Positions 40,617-55,695 of a stretch of DNA of 64,000 nucleotides are shown piece after piece; position 1 is the stretch's first letter; each line of letters begins with the position of its first letter. The position numbers and the translations under genes are program-made. Below the pieces are notes generated by a model. It searched no databases. It was not told the origin of the DNA and worked only from the letters and a program-made list of their open reading frames with translations. This stretch comes from Lindgomyces ingoldianus (taxonomy: Eukaryota; Ascomycota; Dothideomycetes; Pleosporales; Lindgomycetaceae): assembly GCF_010093535.1 (NCBI RefSeq), contig NW_022985197.1:594726-658725 (forward strand). Reading direction: 5' to 3'.

Positions 40617-43600
40617 ATGAATTCCTCCGACTCTGGATTTTTTGAATCCTCTTCCTCGAGGACACGCTCTCTGCTACGGACACATACTGCCTTGCGTCCT
40701 GGACTTGTTATTAACCGTCGGAGTCTGCAGGTTTTCTCACATAAGAACTCAGAAATCCCACGCAGGCCTTCTAGTCGGCCTTCTAGTCGGCCTCAACACA
40801 CCTCTGGACCGACCGTCATGCTGAACGTGTCGTCCTCGTCCTCGCCCACAAAATCGGTTAAGAGAGGGAAGACGTCAGCTATCAAAGGCAAGCCAACCAA
40901 GAGATCGGGTACTGTCTTGCGCGCTGTTCCATCGGCCACCGCTTGTGCAACGGCTCCCCTCTCCCCACTAGAGCAAGACATGGCCACCCTACCCAATCAG
41001 GAAATTCTCACAAACATTGCTCGCATATCACCAACCTCAGATGGCCTGTCAGCTACTCGGTCACTTCCTCAAAACATTACCTCTCGCCCCCGGGCCCGCA
41101 GCAGCAGTGCTGTGCTCTCTCCTATCCAGGCTGGGACGGAAATGAAGTTCTTCTCCGGTAGTACCGACCCGAGAGCCATTATTGGCACTTACAAACATGG
41201 AATATTCCACTGGGAACATAAGGACAAGACGTCCATCGACACCCAAAGCTTTCGACCCGCCGGATCTGTCCGGTCAGAGCCTCATTCACCAAGCTCTAGG
41301 AAGAGTCGGAGACCTAGGATACAAGTGATAATCCCTGACGACCAGCGCAATCGGCCACTTCCGTCCCTACCATTTTTTAACCACACCAAGAGTCGATCAG
41401 CTTCCGCCGAGATCGTATCTGGTCATGAGATCTCGCCACCCTCTGGATCCAAAAGCACTCGAGTTCGCGACTCCATGGTCTCTCCTCTTAGCGCACAACA
41501 ACACCAACAACAACCACAGAACCAGTTGATGTCATCGATCAATGCTAACATTTCCAATACCCAACGCGAATCCTCAGGCAAAAACAATGCTCCTTCTCAC
41601 TCCAACTCGTCTGACGAATCTCATGCAGACGATGCATCGTCAGTTTACAGCCAGCCGTCGTCAATGACAAGTAACGAAGCTACCAGTCCTCCAGGGGACG
41701 AACAGCAAAACAATCTCCGGAAACGCACAGTCACCCGAACATTCTCCATTAAGTCGCCCGTGGACGTAGGAATTTTTGATGACGAAGCACGTGTAGTTCC
41801 TAAGTCCGTAAATGCAAGCGCTGAAACCGGACCTTATAATCCGTCCCCGATAAGCACGCCACCACGTCGTTATGCGCCCCATCCACCCATTGAAGAGGAT
41901 GCGATGTTTCAACCCACTTGCCCGCTTCGGCCGGCGCGCAAGCCTTCAAATGATTTACCTCGTCGACAGCCATCCACGCGCAGGTCATTAAATCGCAGCA
42001 TTCGTCGCAGGAGCCTTGCGTCCAACCCAAAGATGGGAGTCTTGAACCAAGCAATGTCGCGCTCAGAGTCCAAGCAAATCTCAAATGGAATTCCGAGCCC
42101 AACTCTTAGCGAAGCGGAAAATGATCTTGAGCAGCACCTCACCTCATTTACCGATGACAACCCGTTCAAGTGGGATCAGTTGCTTGAAGGAACAAAATCC
42201 AGCAACAAAGAACTCTCGGGTCCCCCCCCAGCTCTCCCCCGCAAATCTAGCAAACGACATTCACAGTTCGGTGCATCCAACTTCCGCTTATCTCAGGTAC
42301 CTTGCGACCATATCGCTTCGCAACTGAAGAGGAACCGGTCGCTGGGAAAGGGAAAAGGCCTTACCATCAACATCCCTTCAAAGTCTAAGCGGGTGGTTGA
42401 CTCTTTTGTTCTTTCACCGATTCCTGGAATTCCTGGCGTCCCAATGATTCCACCCAAAGCTACTAAACGAAGCATCACACCAGGAGTTGCGGAGAACGTC
42501 ATCCTGGGGATTTTGCAGAGTCTGGACTGTTTGGACGATCTGTTCGCTACGGCCGTTGCTAACAGAGGCTTCTATCGAGTATTCAAGCGCCATGAGCTCG
42601 ATTTGATGAAAGCCACGTTGAGGAAAATGTCGCCGCCTGCTTGGGAGCATCGTGAAATTTGCTACCCGGGGCATGACCAGCAAACTCCAGAAGATCTTGA
42701 GAGAGAATGTCCAAGACGGGATTACACGCCAACGACATACCTTAAGTACTACATGCGCGATCTTTACATCATTGCTGCGCTCAAGTCGCTCATCAAAGAC
42801 AAGTGCCAATCTTTTTTACGACCGGAGATCTCCGTCGCGCTTGTGAGTAATAATGAAATCGAGTCTTCACGGGTAGACGATGCGTTGTGGCGCATATGGA
42901 CTTTCTGCAAAATATTCGGGTCTGGGAAAGGACGCGAGGAAGACATTGTAGCCCAGATGGATTGGCTGAAAGGTGGCGAGCTTGTCCACCAGAAGACGTG
43001 CACATACAGTATTCTGACCACGGATTCCATTGATATGAACGACACGTTGGCCAGTGCCCCGGAATGTTTCGCAAAGGGAAACGAAGATGGTTTGACTGCG
43101 GAAGAGCTGTTTGATATGATGGAGCTATGGAATTGTCTGGGTGTATTACTTCAGCCGTTTGAGGGTCGCACAATACAGGCTCGGGAGCACGGCGTCTACG
43201 AAAACACAGAGGTTCGTGGAGGCGATATTGATGGGGAAGAGCAGATGCTAGGTAAGTTTCCGATTATCTTTCAACCACTTGCATGCTAATGCATGTCCTA
43301 GATGAATGGTATTATTACCTTCTTACACTTGGTCTCTCCCCTGTCTTAGACCTTGCTGCTCCATGTCGCCAGACAGACGCTTCAGCCTTTATTCTAGCAT
43401 CTCAAAATGGCTGGATGAATTGGAAGCCACCCATCTTCGGCGGGACCCGCAGGAATTTCCTTAAAGAAGCTGCGTCTCGTGTCTACGAAGACAAGATTGC
43501 CATTACCTATGCCGAAAGCTCCACCAAAGAAGTTCAGCGTCAGCTTTCCAAGCAACGCATTCAACGGCATATTACCGAACTTCGCAAACGCAAGAACAGT

Positions 43601-44299
43601 GGCGAGAGGATGCCGGAGATCCGCATGAGTCAGGAGCGTCCCATGAGTGAGTGGGAAGGGGTCATGGACAATCTTACCAAGCCTCGACCGCCTCCTCCGT
43701 CTTCTAACATCGTCTCTTACATTCCATCTCTTCGATCCGCTGCTCCAACTTCTGTCCTAGCTCAGCAACTTACCATGACCGTGGCCGAACTCCCTGCATC
43801 CAGGACACCACCACCACCTCCTCGCCCCCGATCACCACCAAGGCGGGTTATTGCCGAGCCTCTACTTCCTACACCACCCCCATCTACTGTTCCTAGTGTT
43901 GCTGACTGGGAAGCGCGAAGCGTTGCACCAAGCATGCCTTCTATCGACGAACATCCCATTTTCCAAACCCGCACAGAAACTATCCCAAGCATGCCTTCTT
44001 TAGAAGAGCATCCAGCATTTACCCGCCATCTTCGGCAGATGAGTGGCAATGGCCCTCCTCCTCAGACTTCTTCTTCCAGCACACCTTCTCTCGAAGAACA
44101 TCCTGCTTTCCAACAGCATCCTCGCCAACATGAAATCTTCCAGAGCGATGCCACACAGAACACTGCTGAAAAAGCCGTATATCGCATCGTTGAGATGGGG
44201 TTCACAGCCGAGCAGGCAAGGCATGCTCTGCGCGTGACCGACCTTGGAGATGGTCTCCGGGTTGATCGCGCCGTTGAGTTGTTGCTTCGAGAAGTTTAA
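40617..44299 (+). CDS. large F-box-like and UBA-domain protein
   Basis: Two exons, 40617..43251 and 43302..44299; 1210 aa. The first in-frame ATG is at 40617 ('MNSSDSGFFESSSS'). Residues 1-600 are Ser/Pro/Arg-rich and disordered. At about 620-665 'AENVILGILQSLDCLDDLFA' and 'NRGFYRVFKRHE' form an F-box-like helix pair. The intron joins 'EQMLDEWYYYLLTLG'. Residues about 1055-1125 carry three copies of a short motif of the form PS-[IL]-[DE]-E-HP-x-F. The C-terminal 45 residues, 'AVYRIVEMGFTAEQARHAL' to 'AVELLLREV', are a clear UBA domain. F-box-like plus UBA suggests a ubiquitin-pathway adaptor that binds ubiquitin or ubiquitinated cargo; this is inference. The repeated EHPxF motifs may be short linear interaction sites. 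Confidence 0.82.
40767..40797 (+). repeat. 12-bp in-frame tandem repeat (Arg-Pro-Ser-Ser)
   Basis: About 2.5 copies of CGGCCTTCTAGT encode 'RRPSSRPSSRP' near residue 55 of the F-box-like/UBA protein. Confidence 0.7.
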
Positions 44300-45209
44300 G
44301 TTTAAGTTTATTGATTTCCCTGCACATATTTATGGCACTTTTTATACACTCGCTTGATAATCCTGAAGCCTTTTCTTTCAATGTCCTGCTACATCTTTGG
44401 GGGTATTGAAATTGGAGTTTGAGCTTGAATTTGACAGCAGCCTGGTTCAGGGAGTTTTCTGGAACATGCTGCTTTGAGTCAACATCGAGCGTTTTGCACG
44501 AGATACCCATCGTTTGGATTATTTTCTTCACATATCTTGTATACCAGACGGATTAGAGATTGAACAGGATTGGATGAGAATTGAGATTCGTATGAGGGTA
44601 GTCGCATACAGAGAAACGTCACTCAAAACTGTTGGTCCTATGAATGTAACAACCTATTGACTTTGGATCGATGTGATGAACAACAGTTCGAGCCTTGCCA
44701 CGATACATCATGTCCTTGCCTATAGCTTCGTACCACGTAGAACAGATTGAGGTTCCTGTCCGCAAACTTGTTTGTGCTCTTGGGGGGTGACGTGGATGTC
44801 TTCGTATCCCCTGCTGATCCATCTTGTCCCTCATATTCTTCACCTGCATAATTTTTAATCTATCCATTCCCAGAACTGCTGTTCGCCTATGTGATTGCGC
44901 AGCCTTTTTCTAGGCCACGAGGTTGACTTGCGCAGGCCTTGCGTGGGCTGCGTTCGAACTCGCATTGACATAGCCCCCCCGAGGATGAGATGCTGGGGAC
45001 GGAAGATAACATAGTGACAACAACAACATCCTCGACATCGCTGCTTCTTTCGGGGAGTTGATATCAAGGTCTGCGCCGCACTTGAGACTCGGGGTGCGAA
45101 ATTCCGGGAGGAATACGAGCAGCCAACTGACTGATTCATGATGCGATTCTGCGGCTGGAGTTGCGATTTGGATTTGCGGGTCATGGATTCTGGATCCTGG
45201 TCTTGTCCC
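44300..45209. other. convergent intergenic region, 0.9 kb
   Basis: 3' flanks of the F-box-like/UBA gene and the DUF1115 gene. A tRNA-like TTCGAA stretch near 44951 does not fold as a tRNA. No gene supported. Confidence 0.5.
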
Positions 45210-45602
45210 TCAGTCCTGATGGACATACCCCATGCCTTTCCTCCACCATTCCCAGACGCCCAATTCTTCCATCCGTGCCCCGAACTCCTTTACGCTGCCG
45301 ACTTCTTGCAGCTTACCGTATTCAGTCTGTTGTTCTTTGACTCCTTTATCACGCCCGTCTATGTGCAATGGAGCCACCTTCTGCACCAGCTGAAAGTCCT
45401 TGTATCGGAGGCCCTGCACAATGCTGACCCAATCCTTTACTCCAGATTCATGACCTTCGCAGTACATGATTCCAGGACAGCCGCCGCTGCGAAGAAGCAC
45501 AAAGACAGCGTAATTCGAAGCCGCAGCGCGCAGTTTGGTGACTTTCTTGCGGGACGTGATGTGGTGGGTTCGGACTAGAGCGTTCCATACCGGGGTAGAC
45601 AT
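45210..45602 (-). CDS. DUF1115 (RWDD2 C-terminal-like) protein
   Basis: Single exon, 130 aa, ATG at 45602. It starts 'VWNALVRTHHITSRKKVTKL' and contains 'GCPGIMYCEGHESGVKDW' and 'VQGLRYKDFQLV', matching the DUF1115 region at the C-terminus of RWDD2A/B proteins (pattern 'HHI...K...PG...VEG....W...L..L.WK'). In animals DUF1115 follows an RWD domain; here no RWD domain precedes it, and the upstream DNA is occupied by MRS2 234 bp away on the other strand. Function unknown, possibly protein-protein contacts in translation or ubiquitin pathways (family-level guess). An overlapping plus-strand frame was rejected because the minus-strand protein matches the family. Confidence 0.72.
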   Translation of the reverse strand: MSTPVWNALVRTHHITSRKKVTKLRAAASNYAVFVLLRSGGCPGIMYCEGHESGVKDWVSIVQGLRYKDFQLVQKVAPLHIDGRDKGVKEQQTEYGKLQEVGSVKEFGARMEELGVWEWWRKGMGYVHQD

Positions 45603-45836
45603 TCCATGCCTTTGAAAATCCCAACGTCAAATGCAGAATCTGTGACGGCTGATGATGGTGTTCCGCAACTGATGGGAGGCGGATATTCTTAACGCTCCCA
45701 CACGTGACTTTCCACTAGCGTACATTTTCTATTTTCCACCGGCTCCAACATTAAGTTCGCGCCTCAGCTTCGATTGATATTTCGACAGCGACCCTATGGA
45801 TCGGCTCCTAGTTCACCAGCCTTCGAATGGAGAGTT

Positions 45837-47680
45837 ATGAAGCTAATACCGCTTCATAATTTACGGACACCCTCGGTTTCCGTCCTAAGCTTCCTGAGAT
45901 CGCAACTTTTCGATGTGGCCGAGACCCCCACATCGCGATGCGCCTCCGTGAGGGGGAAGGCTTGGAGGGGGTTGTCGACAAGGGCGGCAGGGGAATTGGG
46001 GAGTGGTGGACGGCGAGGACAGGAGTGGGCTGGAAAGGACACGGTACAGTTAGGCTTCACGGCTTCCCGCAGGAAATGCTTTCTCGAGTCCAGAATCCGC
46101 TGCTTAGGATCCAATGCATTTCGATCATCTGCTCGGATACTCCACTCGCCCTTTGATTTCCTCGAAAACCCCCTCCTCTGCCGTCGCGCTTTCTCTACGA
46201 CACCACAAAACCGAGTATGGCACCTCTGGGGCTCGGGGAAACATCGAACCACAAAGCCACGCGAAGAACACACCTCACCACTTACGAGCTTCCTTGATGA
46301 TAATGGAGGCGGATTAGGCGGTCTGGGGAGAGTCACAAGGCCTACGAATGAGTTGAAGCTGCGGTGTACCGAGCTAGATGAGCAGGGGAATGTCACCATG
46401 GTCAGCGGCGAGTTCAAGAAGAGCGAGCTGATTGCGAAGGTGCGTGATCCAAAAACCTGGAATCCCTCCCCACACACTCTACTTTCCATGCAGCCTGCTA
46501 TGATGCGAGGGTACTGATGAATCTTCAGTACGGTCTTCTCCCCCGCGATCTCCGCAAAATTGACTCCTCCCTCCTCCCTCACATTTTCGTCCGCCCATCC
46601 GCTATCCTGATCAATTTACTCCATCTCCGCGTCCTAATTAAGCACAATCGTGTGCTAGTGTTCAATGCCTATGGCTCCACAGACTCGTACAACCAATCCG
46701 TCTTCATGTACGATCTCGACGCAAAACTACGACAGAAGGAATCCCCTGCAAACGGCACATTGGCGTACGAATTCCGCGCCCTAGAAGCCGTCCTGATAAG
46801 CGTAACTCTTGCGCTCGAAAGCGAATTCGAAGGCGTCAGCGAGCCCGTCGTCAGAGTTCTCCGAGAACTCGAAGAAGATATCGATAGGGATAAACTCCGA
46901 TATTTGCTCATTTACTCGAAGAAATTGGGTACATTTGAACAGAAAGCAAGATTGGTCCGAGACTCGCTGACGGAGCTTCTGGAAGCCGACGATGATCTGT
47001 CGGCGATGTATCTGAGCGAGAAAGCGGAGGGCAAAGTCCGCAATGAGCATGATCATACTGAAGTTGAGATGTTGCTGGAATCGTACCATAAAGTTGCCGA
47101 TGAAATCGTGCAAGCGGCTGAGAACTTGGTGTCGAGTATTCGCAATACTGAGGAAATGTACTACACACACACCCTTCCTTCCCCCCCCATTTATGAATTT
47201 TAACTTACATATGGCGACAGCGTCAAAGCCATCCTCGACGCGAACCGCAACTCCCTCATGCTACTCGACATTAAGTTCTCCATCCTCACTCTCGCTATCA
47301 CGGCCGGCACCTTCGTCGCCGCCCTCTACGGCATGAATCTCAAAAACTTCCTCGAGGAATCTGGCATCGGCTTCTTTGGAATCTCCGCTTGGTGCACCGT
47401 GTTCGGACTCCTGGTCGCCACCTACGGTCTCACTAGACTGCGGAAAGTGCAGCGCGTGAGTATGTGGGGTCATGGCCATGGTAGTGGCGGGTATTGGGGT
47501 ATTGGGGCGTGGGGGGGACGGAGTACGAGAGTTGATGGGTTTGGGGAGGGGTTAGGGTTGGGAGCTGTGTCGAGATTGAGGCCGGGAGAGACTTTGGGGG
47601 ATTTGGTTAAGAGGGAGAGCGCGGTTGCGAGGAAGTTGGCCAGGGCCGAGGCGAAGGCTGAGGAGAGCTTTAAGGGGTAA
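45837..47680 (+). CDS. MRS2: mitochondrial magnesium channel MRS2/LPE10 (CorA family)
   Basis: Three exons, 45837..46439, 46529..47157, 47221..47680; 563 aa. Start is the first in-frame ATG. The first ~150 residues are Arg/Ser-rich with few acids: a mitochondrial presequence, ending near 'CRRAFSTTPQNRVWHLWG'. The matrix domain starts at 'ELKLRCTELDEQGNVTMVSG', then (intron 1) 'KYGLLPRDLRKIDSSLLPHI'. Long helices contain 'ALEAVLISVTLALESEFE'. Intron 2 joins 'NTEEIVKAILDANRNSLMLLD'. TM1 ends in the ion-selectivity motif Gly448-Met449-Asn450, with TM2 'ISAWCTVFGLLVATYGL' after it. It imports Mg2+ across the inner membrane. The Gly/Arg-rich C-terminus is typical for fungi. Confidence 0.94.
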
Positions 47681-48456
47681 GCGAGTCGCTTGCATTGTTG
47701 GGTGAAGTTGTGTGTCTTGCTTGTACAGACATGTTTCCGATTCTCTGCTCTAAGATTCCCCCCTCATCGTCCATTATCTTATTATTGACTAGGAACGGTT
47801 GGTCGGTTAGGCATTGTAGACTGGATTTGGGCTTGCATAGCGCTGGTGTCTTGGGTTGTATCCCTTACTCGCACGCAATTGGGGGCGACTATCTCCCTAT
47901 GCCTTTCACGTATTGCATGCATTTCTATTGTAGAGTAGAGTAGAGCAGAGTGTATCTATACCTGTTCTATTCCTTCATTCGCCCACTCACTCCGCAGCAT
48001 TGTGCTTCTTATTGCTCTCCCAACCTTAGCTCTTCTCCTCTAAAGTCAAACTCAAGATCACACTCTACTTAGAACAATCGCATAGAATTCCTTGGTATAC
48101 CCAATAAATTAGCAATCATCAGAGAAAAGATAACTTTTATAACACCGTTGCCCTATTTCCCTTGAACGAAACGTACAGTGGTAGTAGTTAGTCCACGCCG
48201 CTTGTTGTGCCGAAGATTATATACAAGAAAAACTCGTCGTCCAGGTCGTATGCTCGCTTCCAAGACGGGGGAGCCTTCGATCAGTGTGTGGCTGCCACCC
48301 CTCATCAACATGAGGGTGGGAGTGGTGGCTCCCTTGCTGGGTTAGGTTGAGCTAGAGTTTGTTCTTCTCTGCTTACTCGACGTCTGGCATATTTCCGAGT
48401 TGGTTCCCATCTGACCCAGCCTCCAAAAGGGACCGTCAACTTTGTAAATCCAACCT
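47681..48456. other. convergent intergenic region, 0.8 kb
   Basis: 3' flanks of MRS2 and ARG5,6; AT-rich, no gene recognised. Confidence 0.5.
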
Positions 48457-52140
<3,684 letters not shown>

Positions 52141-52834
52141 TTATCTCGTAGCAACGACTGCATGAATGTGAGCAATCTGAAATCAAGCCGCTGGAGGGCG
52201 GTGGGCGACGTTTCTTACCAGAGGGGACAATGATGACGACGAGGAGGATGATAATACCGACGATGAGACACATGCGCATCTTCATGTCCTTCCACCACAT
52301 CTGCTTGCGCACACGATTGGCGCCCCTTCGGAAGCCCTGGGCGGACACGGCGAGGTTATCGGTCTTGTCCTGCAGCGAGTCCAGACGCGCTCCTCGTTCC
52401 GACACCTTATTGATATTGTCCCGCATGATTCCGACGGTGCTGTCGATTTCCTGATGAAAGTCATGTCAGCAAAATCGGATGCACAGCATGTGAACATTGG
52501 GCATCTATGTCGTCGCTCGAGACAGCGACAGATGCAGCCGAGTGATGGCATCAGACTCCATCAAGAGGCTGAGGCGGCCTCCGAACACTTCGCCGGGTGT
52601 GTTGGGCGGTGGTTCCAGCTCTCGGCAAGCCCAGCTGGAGCTCCCCAGCACAGAAGAGCTGCGCAGTCGCTGCGCCGAAGGGAACAGTGCCGTTCGAGTC
52701 GACGAAACAAAGAATAGTGATAGACATACCGCTTGCAAGGCCTGCGTGCGCTGATTACCCTGTCCTTGAGCGCCCTGGTTGGCGTTGCCCCCGGAGGGAA
52801 TGTAGGGGTCGTACGGCTGCTCACGGTCGGCCAT
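52141..52834 (-). CDS. SNC1: synaptobrevin/VAMP v-SNARE (SNC1/SNC2, SynA)
   Basis: Three exons, complement(52141..52157, 52219..52450, 52730..52834), 117 aa. Exon 1 encodes the short Gln/Gly/Asn-rich N-terminus '[16 protein letters not shown]'. The second exon begins '[20 protein letters not shown]' with the zero-layer Arg54 of the R-SNARE motif, continues '[20 protein letters not shown]', then '[20 protein letters not shown]' leading into the single C-terminal anchor helix. The last coding exon is only 17 nt and adds 'VVATR' before TAA. An unspliced reading would instead run on into a basic/Pro-rich tail. The protein drives fusion of exocytic vesicles with the plasma membrane. Intron 1 is 279 nt, long for this genome. 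Confidence 0.93.
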
Positions 52835-54215
52835 GGCTACTGCGGGTGGTGTGTGTATGTGTGTTGTGTGTGTGTGTGTGTGTGTTGAAGGAGTAAATGC
52901 GACAGTTGTGGTGAAGGTAGAGTTTGCTTGAGGAGCGATGTGGATAGATGCTTGGTGGTGAGAACGGAGGTGTTTGGTGGATGGAGCCGGACGCTGGCAG
53001 ATCCGGAAGGCAAGAAGTGGTTGGTTGGCGTTGGCGAGGGAGCTTGTAACAGCGTTGGTCTGAGTGCGGTTTTAGGTGAGGCTGATATCGGCGTACGACC
53101 TCACGCTCTGCCGCTGCAATCTCGGGCCGTTGACTTGAGTAACGTAGTGCTGTATTTATTTAGGCAGAGGGTTGAATAGCGGAGCAGAGATAATTGGCGG
53201 GTTTGCAAATTTATTGTTGCTGCGTCTCTCTGTGCCTGTTGTGCGCCACGGCCCAGTAACGGTCACGTGCACTCTCAGCCTCGCCACTGACGACGCCGGA
53301 TCAGCTTGGGAGTGGCAACGGGAATGGCAACAGAGGCAGCTCGCGGATGATGACGAAGCGCCAGCGCTGCTAATTTGGTCCCCCTTCCTTGAGCAGCCTT
53401 TTCAGGACGAGCCAGGCGCTGAAGCAGGTGCTGAGACATTCTACGCAGCAACGCGCACGTGCAGCTCCTCGTAAAGAAACGATCACAGCATCATGATACC
53501 GCGTATGCCGACTTCTTGTAGCATAGTTGCCGCTGAACAATCAGTATTCATCCGGTCACTGGCCGTTTTGCAGCCGGACCGTACAGCATATCAGCACCTA
53601 TTGTGGAAGAGTGATAGAGAGGATTTGCATTCTTGACGCGCTTGCTGGAATCAGAGGGAGCCTTTAGAGAATACTGGCTATTGTGTTAAATCCAGCCTGT
53701 CATGTTCTGTTGGGTGTGGTAGCATTCAGCAAGATCCGGAGTGTCGCTCTCGTGTTTGGCCTTGGCACATCCGCAAGCATCCTGCCCAGCTGCCCAGGCG
53801 CTGCGCAGCGTCTCCTGAACGACACCAACACGCACCTCCCAACCCCTCCACCCGCTCTCCGCAACCTCGACGAACGACACTCACTTGGAATTTTCCTGCG
53901 AACGGCGTGATACCCTTTTCGCGTGCGCCCTTGTCCCCAGCCCGCCTGCCCCTCGATTACTCCTCGTCGATTCCCACGCCCACCGCTCCCCGTCGCTCGT
54001 TTCAGACCATCGTCAAACCTCCAGGCCATTCACTACAAACCTTTACTAGCAACCGGATCCATTTTGTTGCGCGATTAAAAATAGAAAGGCTGCCTGAGTT
54101 GACCGACTTAACGACAACGCTGCGCGTTACGACGTCACCCACCCCACAGTAAATACTCAAAGGATTCACATCATAATCTGGACCATATCTGCGCTGGCTG
54201 CGTAAACCCGACATA
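52835..54215. other. divergent intergenic region, 1.4 kb
   Basis: Promoters of SNC1 (-) and the GH76 gene (+). It contains a GT microsatellite next to the SNC1 start. Open frames here have no family resemblance. Confidence 0.5.
52849..52885. repeat. (GT)n microsatellite in SNC1 5' leader
   Basis: Imperfect GT repeat (interrupted by TATG and TTG) within about 15-50 bp upstream of the SNC1 start codon, reading as CA repeats in the mRNA leader. Confidence 0.8.
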
Positions 54216-55695
54216 ATGAAGTTTTCATCCTCCGCCCTCGGGGTATTAGGCGCCTCAACCCTGCTGGCATCAGGCGCCGGTGCAATTAATTTGGAGATTG
54301 GCAATCCAGGTGAGGAGCGTCGTCCTTCAAGTGATGGAAACGCAGACTAACAATACTCCCCCCCTCTCCTCCCTAGACTCGATTAAGAGTGCAGCAAAGA
54401 CCATTGCTGCCGGTATGAGGAAATACTACACCGGAGATAAGCCTGGCGATACTCCTGGAAATCTTCCTGACCCCTACTACTGGTGGGAGTGTGGTGCCAT
54501 GTTCGGGAGTCTGATCGATTATTGGTACTACACTGGTGACTCTCAGTACAATGCCATCACTGTCCAGGCTATGCAGCATCAGATCGGTGACTACAACGCT
54601 TTTATGCCCCCTAACCAGACCAAGACCTTGGGTAATGATGACCAAGCTTTCTGGGGCATGGCCGCTATGTCTGCTGCAGAGAACAAATTCCAGGACCCAC
54701 CTGCAAACCAGCCTTCGTGGCTCTCTCTCGCTCAAGCTGTTTTCAACACCCAGGCAGTCCGCTGGGACGAGAGCACTTGTGGTGGAGGTCTAAGGTGGCA
54801 GATTTATGCTTTCAACAATGGATACAACTATAAGAACACCATTTCCAACGGATGCTTCTTTAACATGGCCGCCCGTCTCTACAAGTATACTGGCAACACG
54901 ACCTACAGCGATTGGGCCGAGAGGATGTTTAAGTGGGAGCTCGGGGTTGGCCTCATGAGCAAAGATTATCACTACTTTGACGGTACCGACGATACCATCA
55001 ACTGTACTCAGATCAATCACATTCAGTGGACCTACAATGCTGGTGTGCATATGGCTGGCGCTGCCGCCATGTGGAATGTGGTAAGTAAAGCAAACCCCAA
55101 CTAGACTCTCTGCAACGCTAATCCCCTGTAGACTCAGTCCGATGAGTGGAAAGCTCACTTGACCGGAATCATCAATGCTACTTCTATCTTCTTTTCCACC
55201 GAGGCACCGAACGTCATGTTTGAGGTTGCTTGCGAATCGAACGGCAAGTGTGACGTCGATCAACGGTCCTTCAAGGCTTACCTATCCCGTTGGATGGGTT
55301 ACACTGTTAAGGTCGCCCCCTGGACTCGGGAATTAATCATGCCAAGGTTGCAAGCCTCTGCTAAGGCAGCGGCTGCACAGTGCAATGGTGGCGCTGGCCA
55401 GGACCAATGTGGCCTCAAATGGACTCAAAACGGACAGAATGACAACAGCTTCGGTGTTGGCGAGCAGATGTCTGCTCTTGAAGTCATCCAGGCTTTGCTT
55501 CTTGATCAAGTCGCTGGGCCTGTCTCAGCAAATACTGGTGGAACTAGCAAGGGTAACCCATCTGCAGGATCTGAGAACCAAAACAAGCCCTTGACTTTCA
55601 ACAGCATCACCACAGGCGACAAGGCTGGAGCTGGCTTCCTCACGACCCTCGTTCTTATTGGTATTATTGGTGGAGCGTGGTGGATGGTGTCGTAA
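54216..55695 (+). CDS. GPI-anchored GH76 alpha-1,6-mannanase-like protein (DCW1/DFG5)
   Basis: Three exons, 54216..54309, 54377..55080, 55132..55695; 453 aa. Signal peptide 'MKFSSSALGVLGASTLLA' and following residues; the mature start 'INLEIGNPDSIKSAAKTIA' is restored by intron 1. GH76 landmarks: 'PYYWWECGAMFGSLIDYWYY' (64-83), the catalytic Asp119-Asp120 in 'LGNDDQAFWG', 'CGGGLRWQI', 'NGCFFNMAARLYKYTGN' and 'HIQWTYNAGVHMAGAAA'. Several N-glycosylation sequons are visible. The C-terminal hydrophobic stretch after 'GDKAGAG' is a GPI-attachment signal. DFG5/DCW1 proteins are thought to transfer GPI-anchored mannoproteins onto cell-wall glucan. Length is standard. Which paralogue (DCW1 or DFG5) is not resolved. 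Confidence 0.94.

Noticed and set aside
44930..44985. tRNA-like GCGTTCGAACTCGC segment
   Set aside because: The T-stem pairs only partly, and no anticodon or acceptor stem could be formed.
44855..45226. 123-codon minus-strand frame downstream of the DUF1115 gene
   Set aside because: Basic, low complexity, overlaps the end of the DUF1115 gene in another frame, no motif.
45138..45578. 146-codon plus-strand frame opposite the DUF1115 gene
   Set aside because: The minus-strand frame matches a known domain; this is its shadow.
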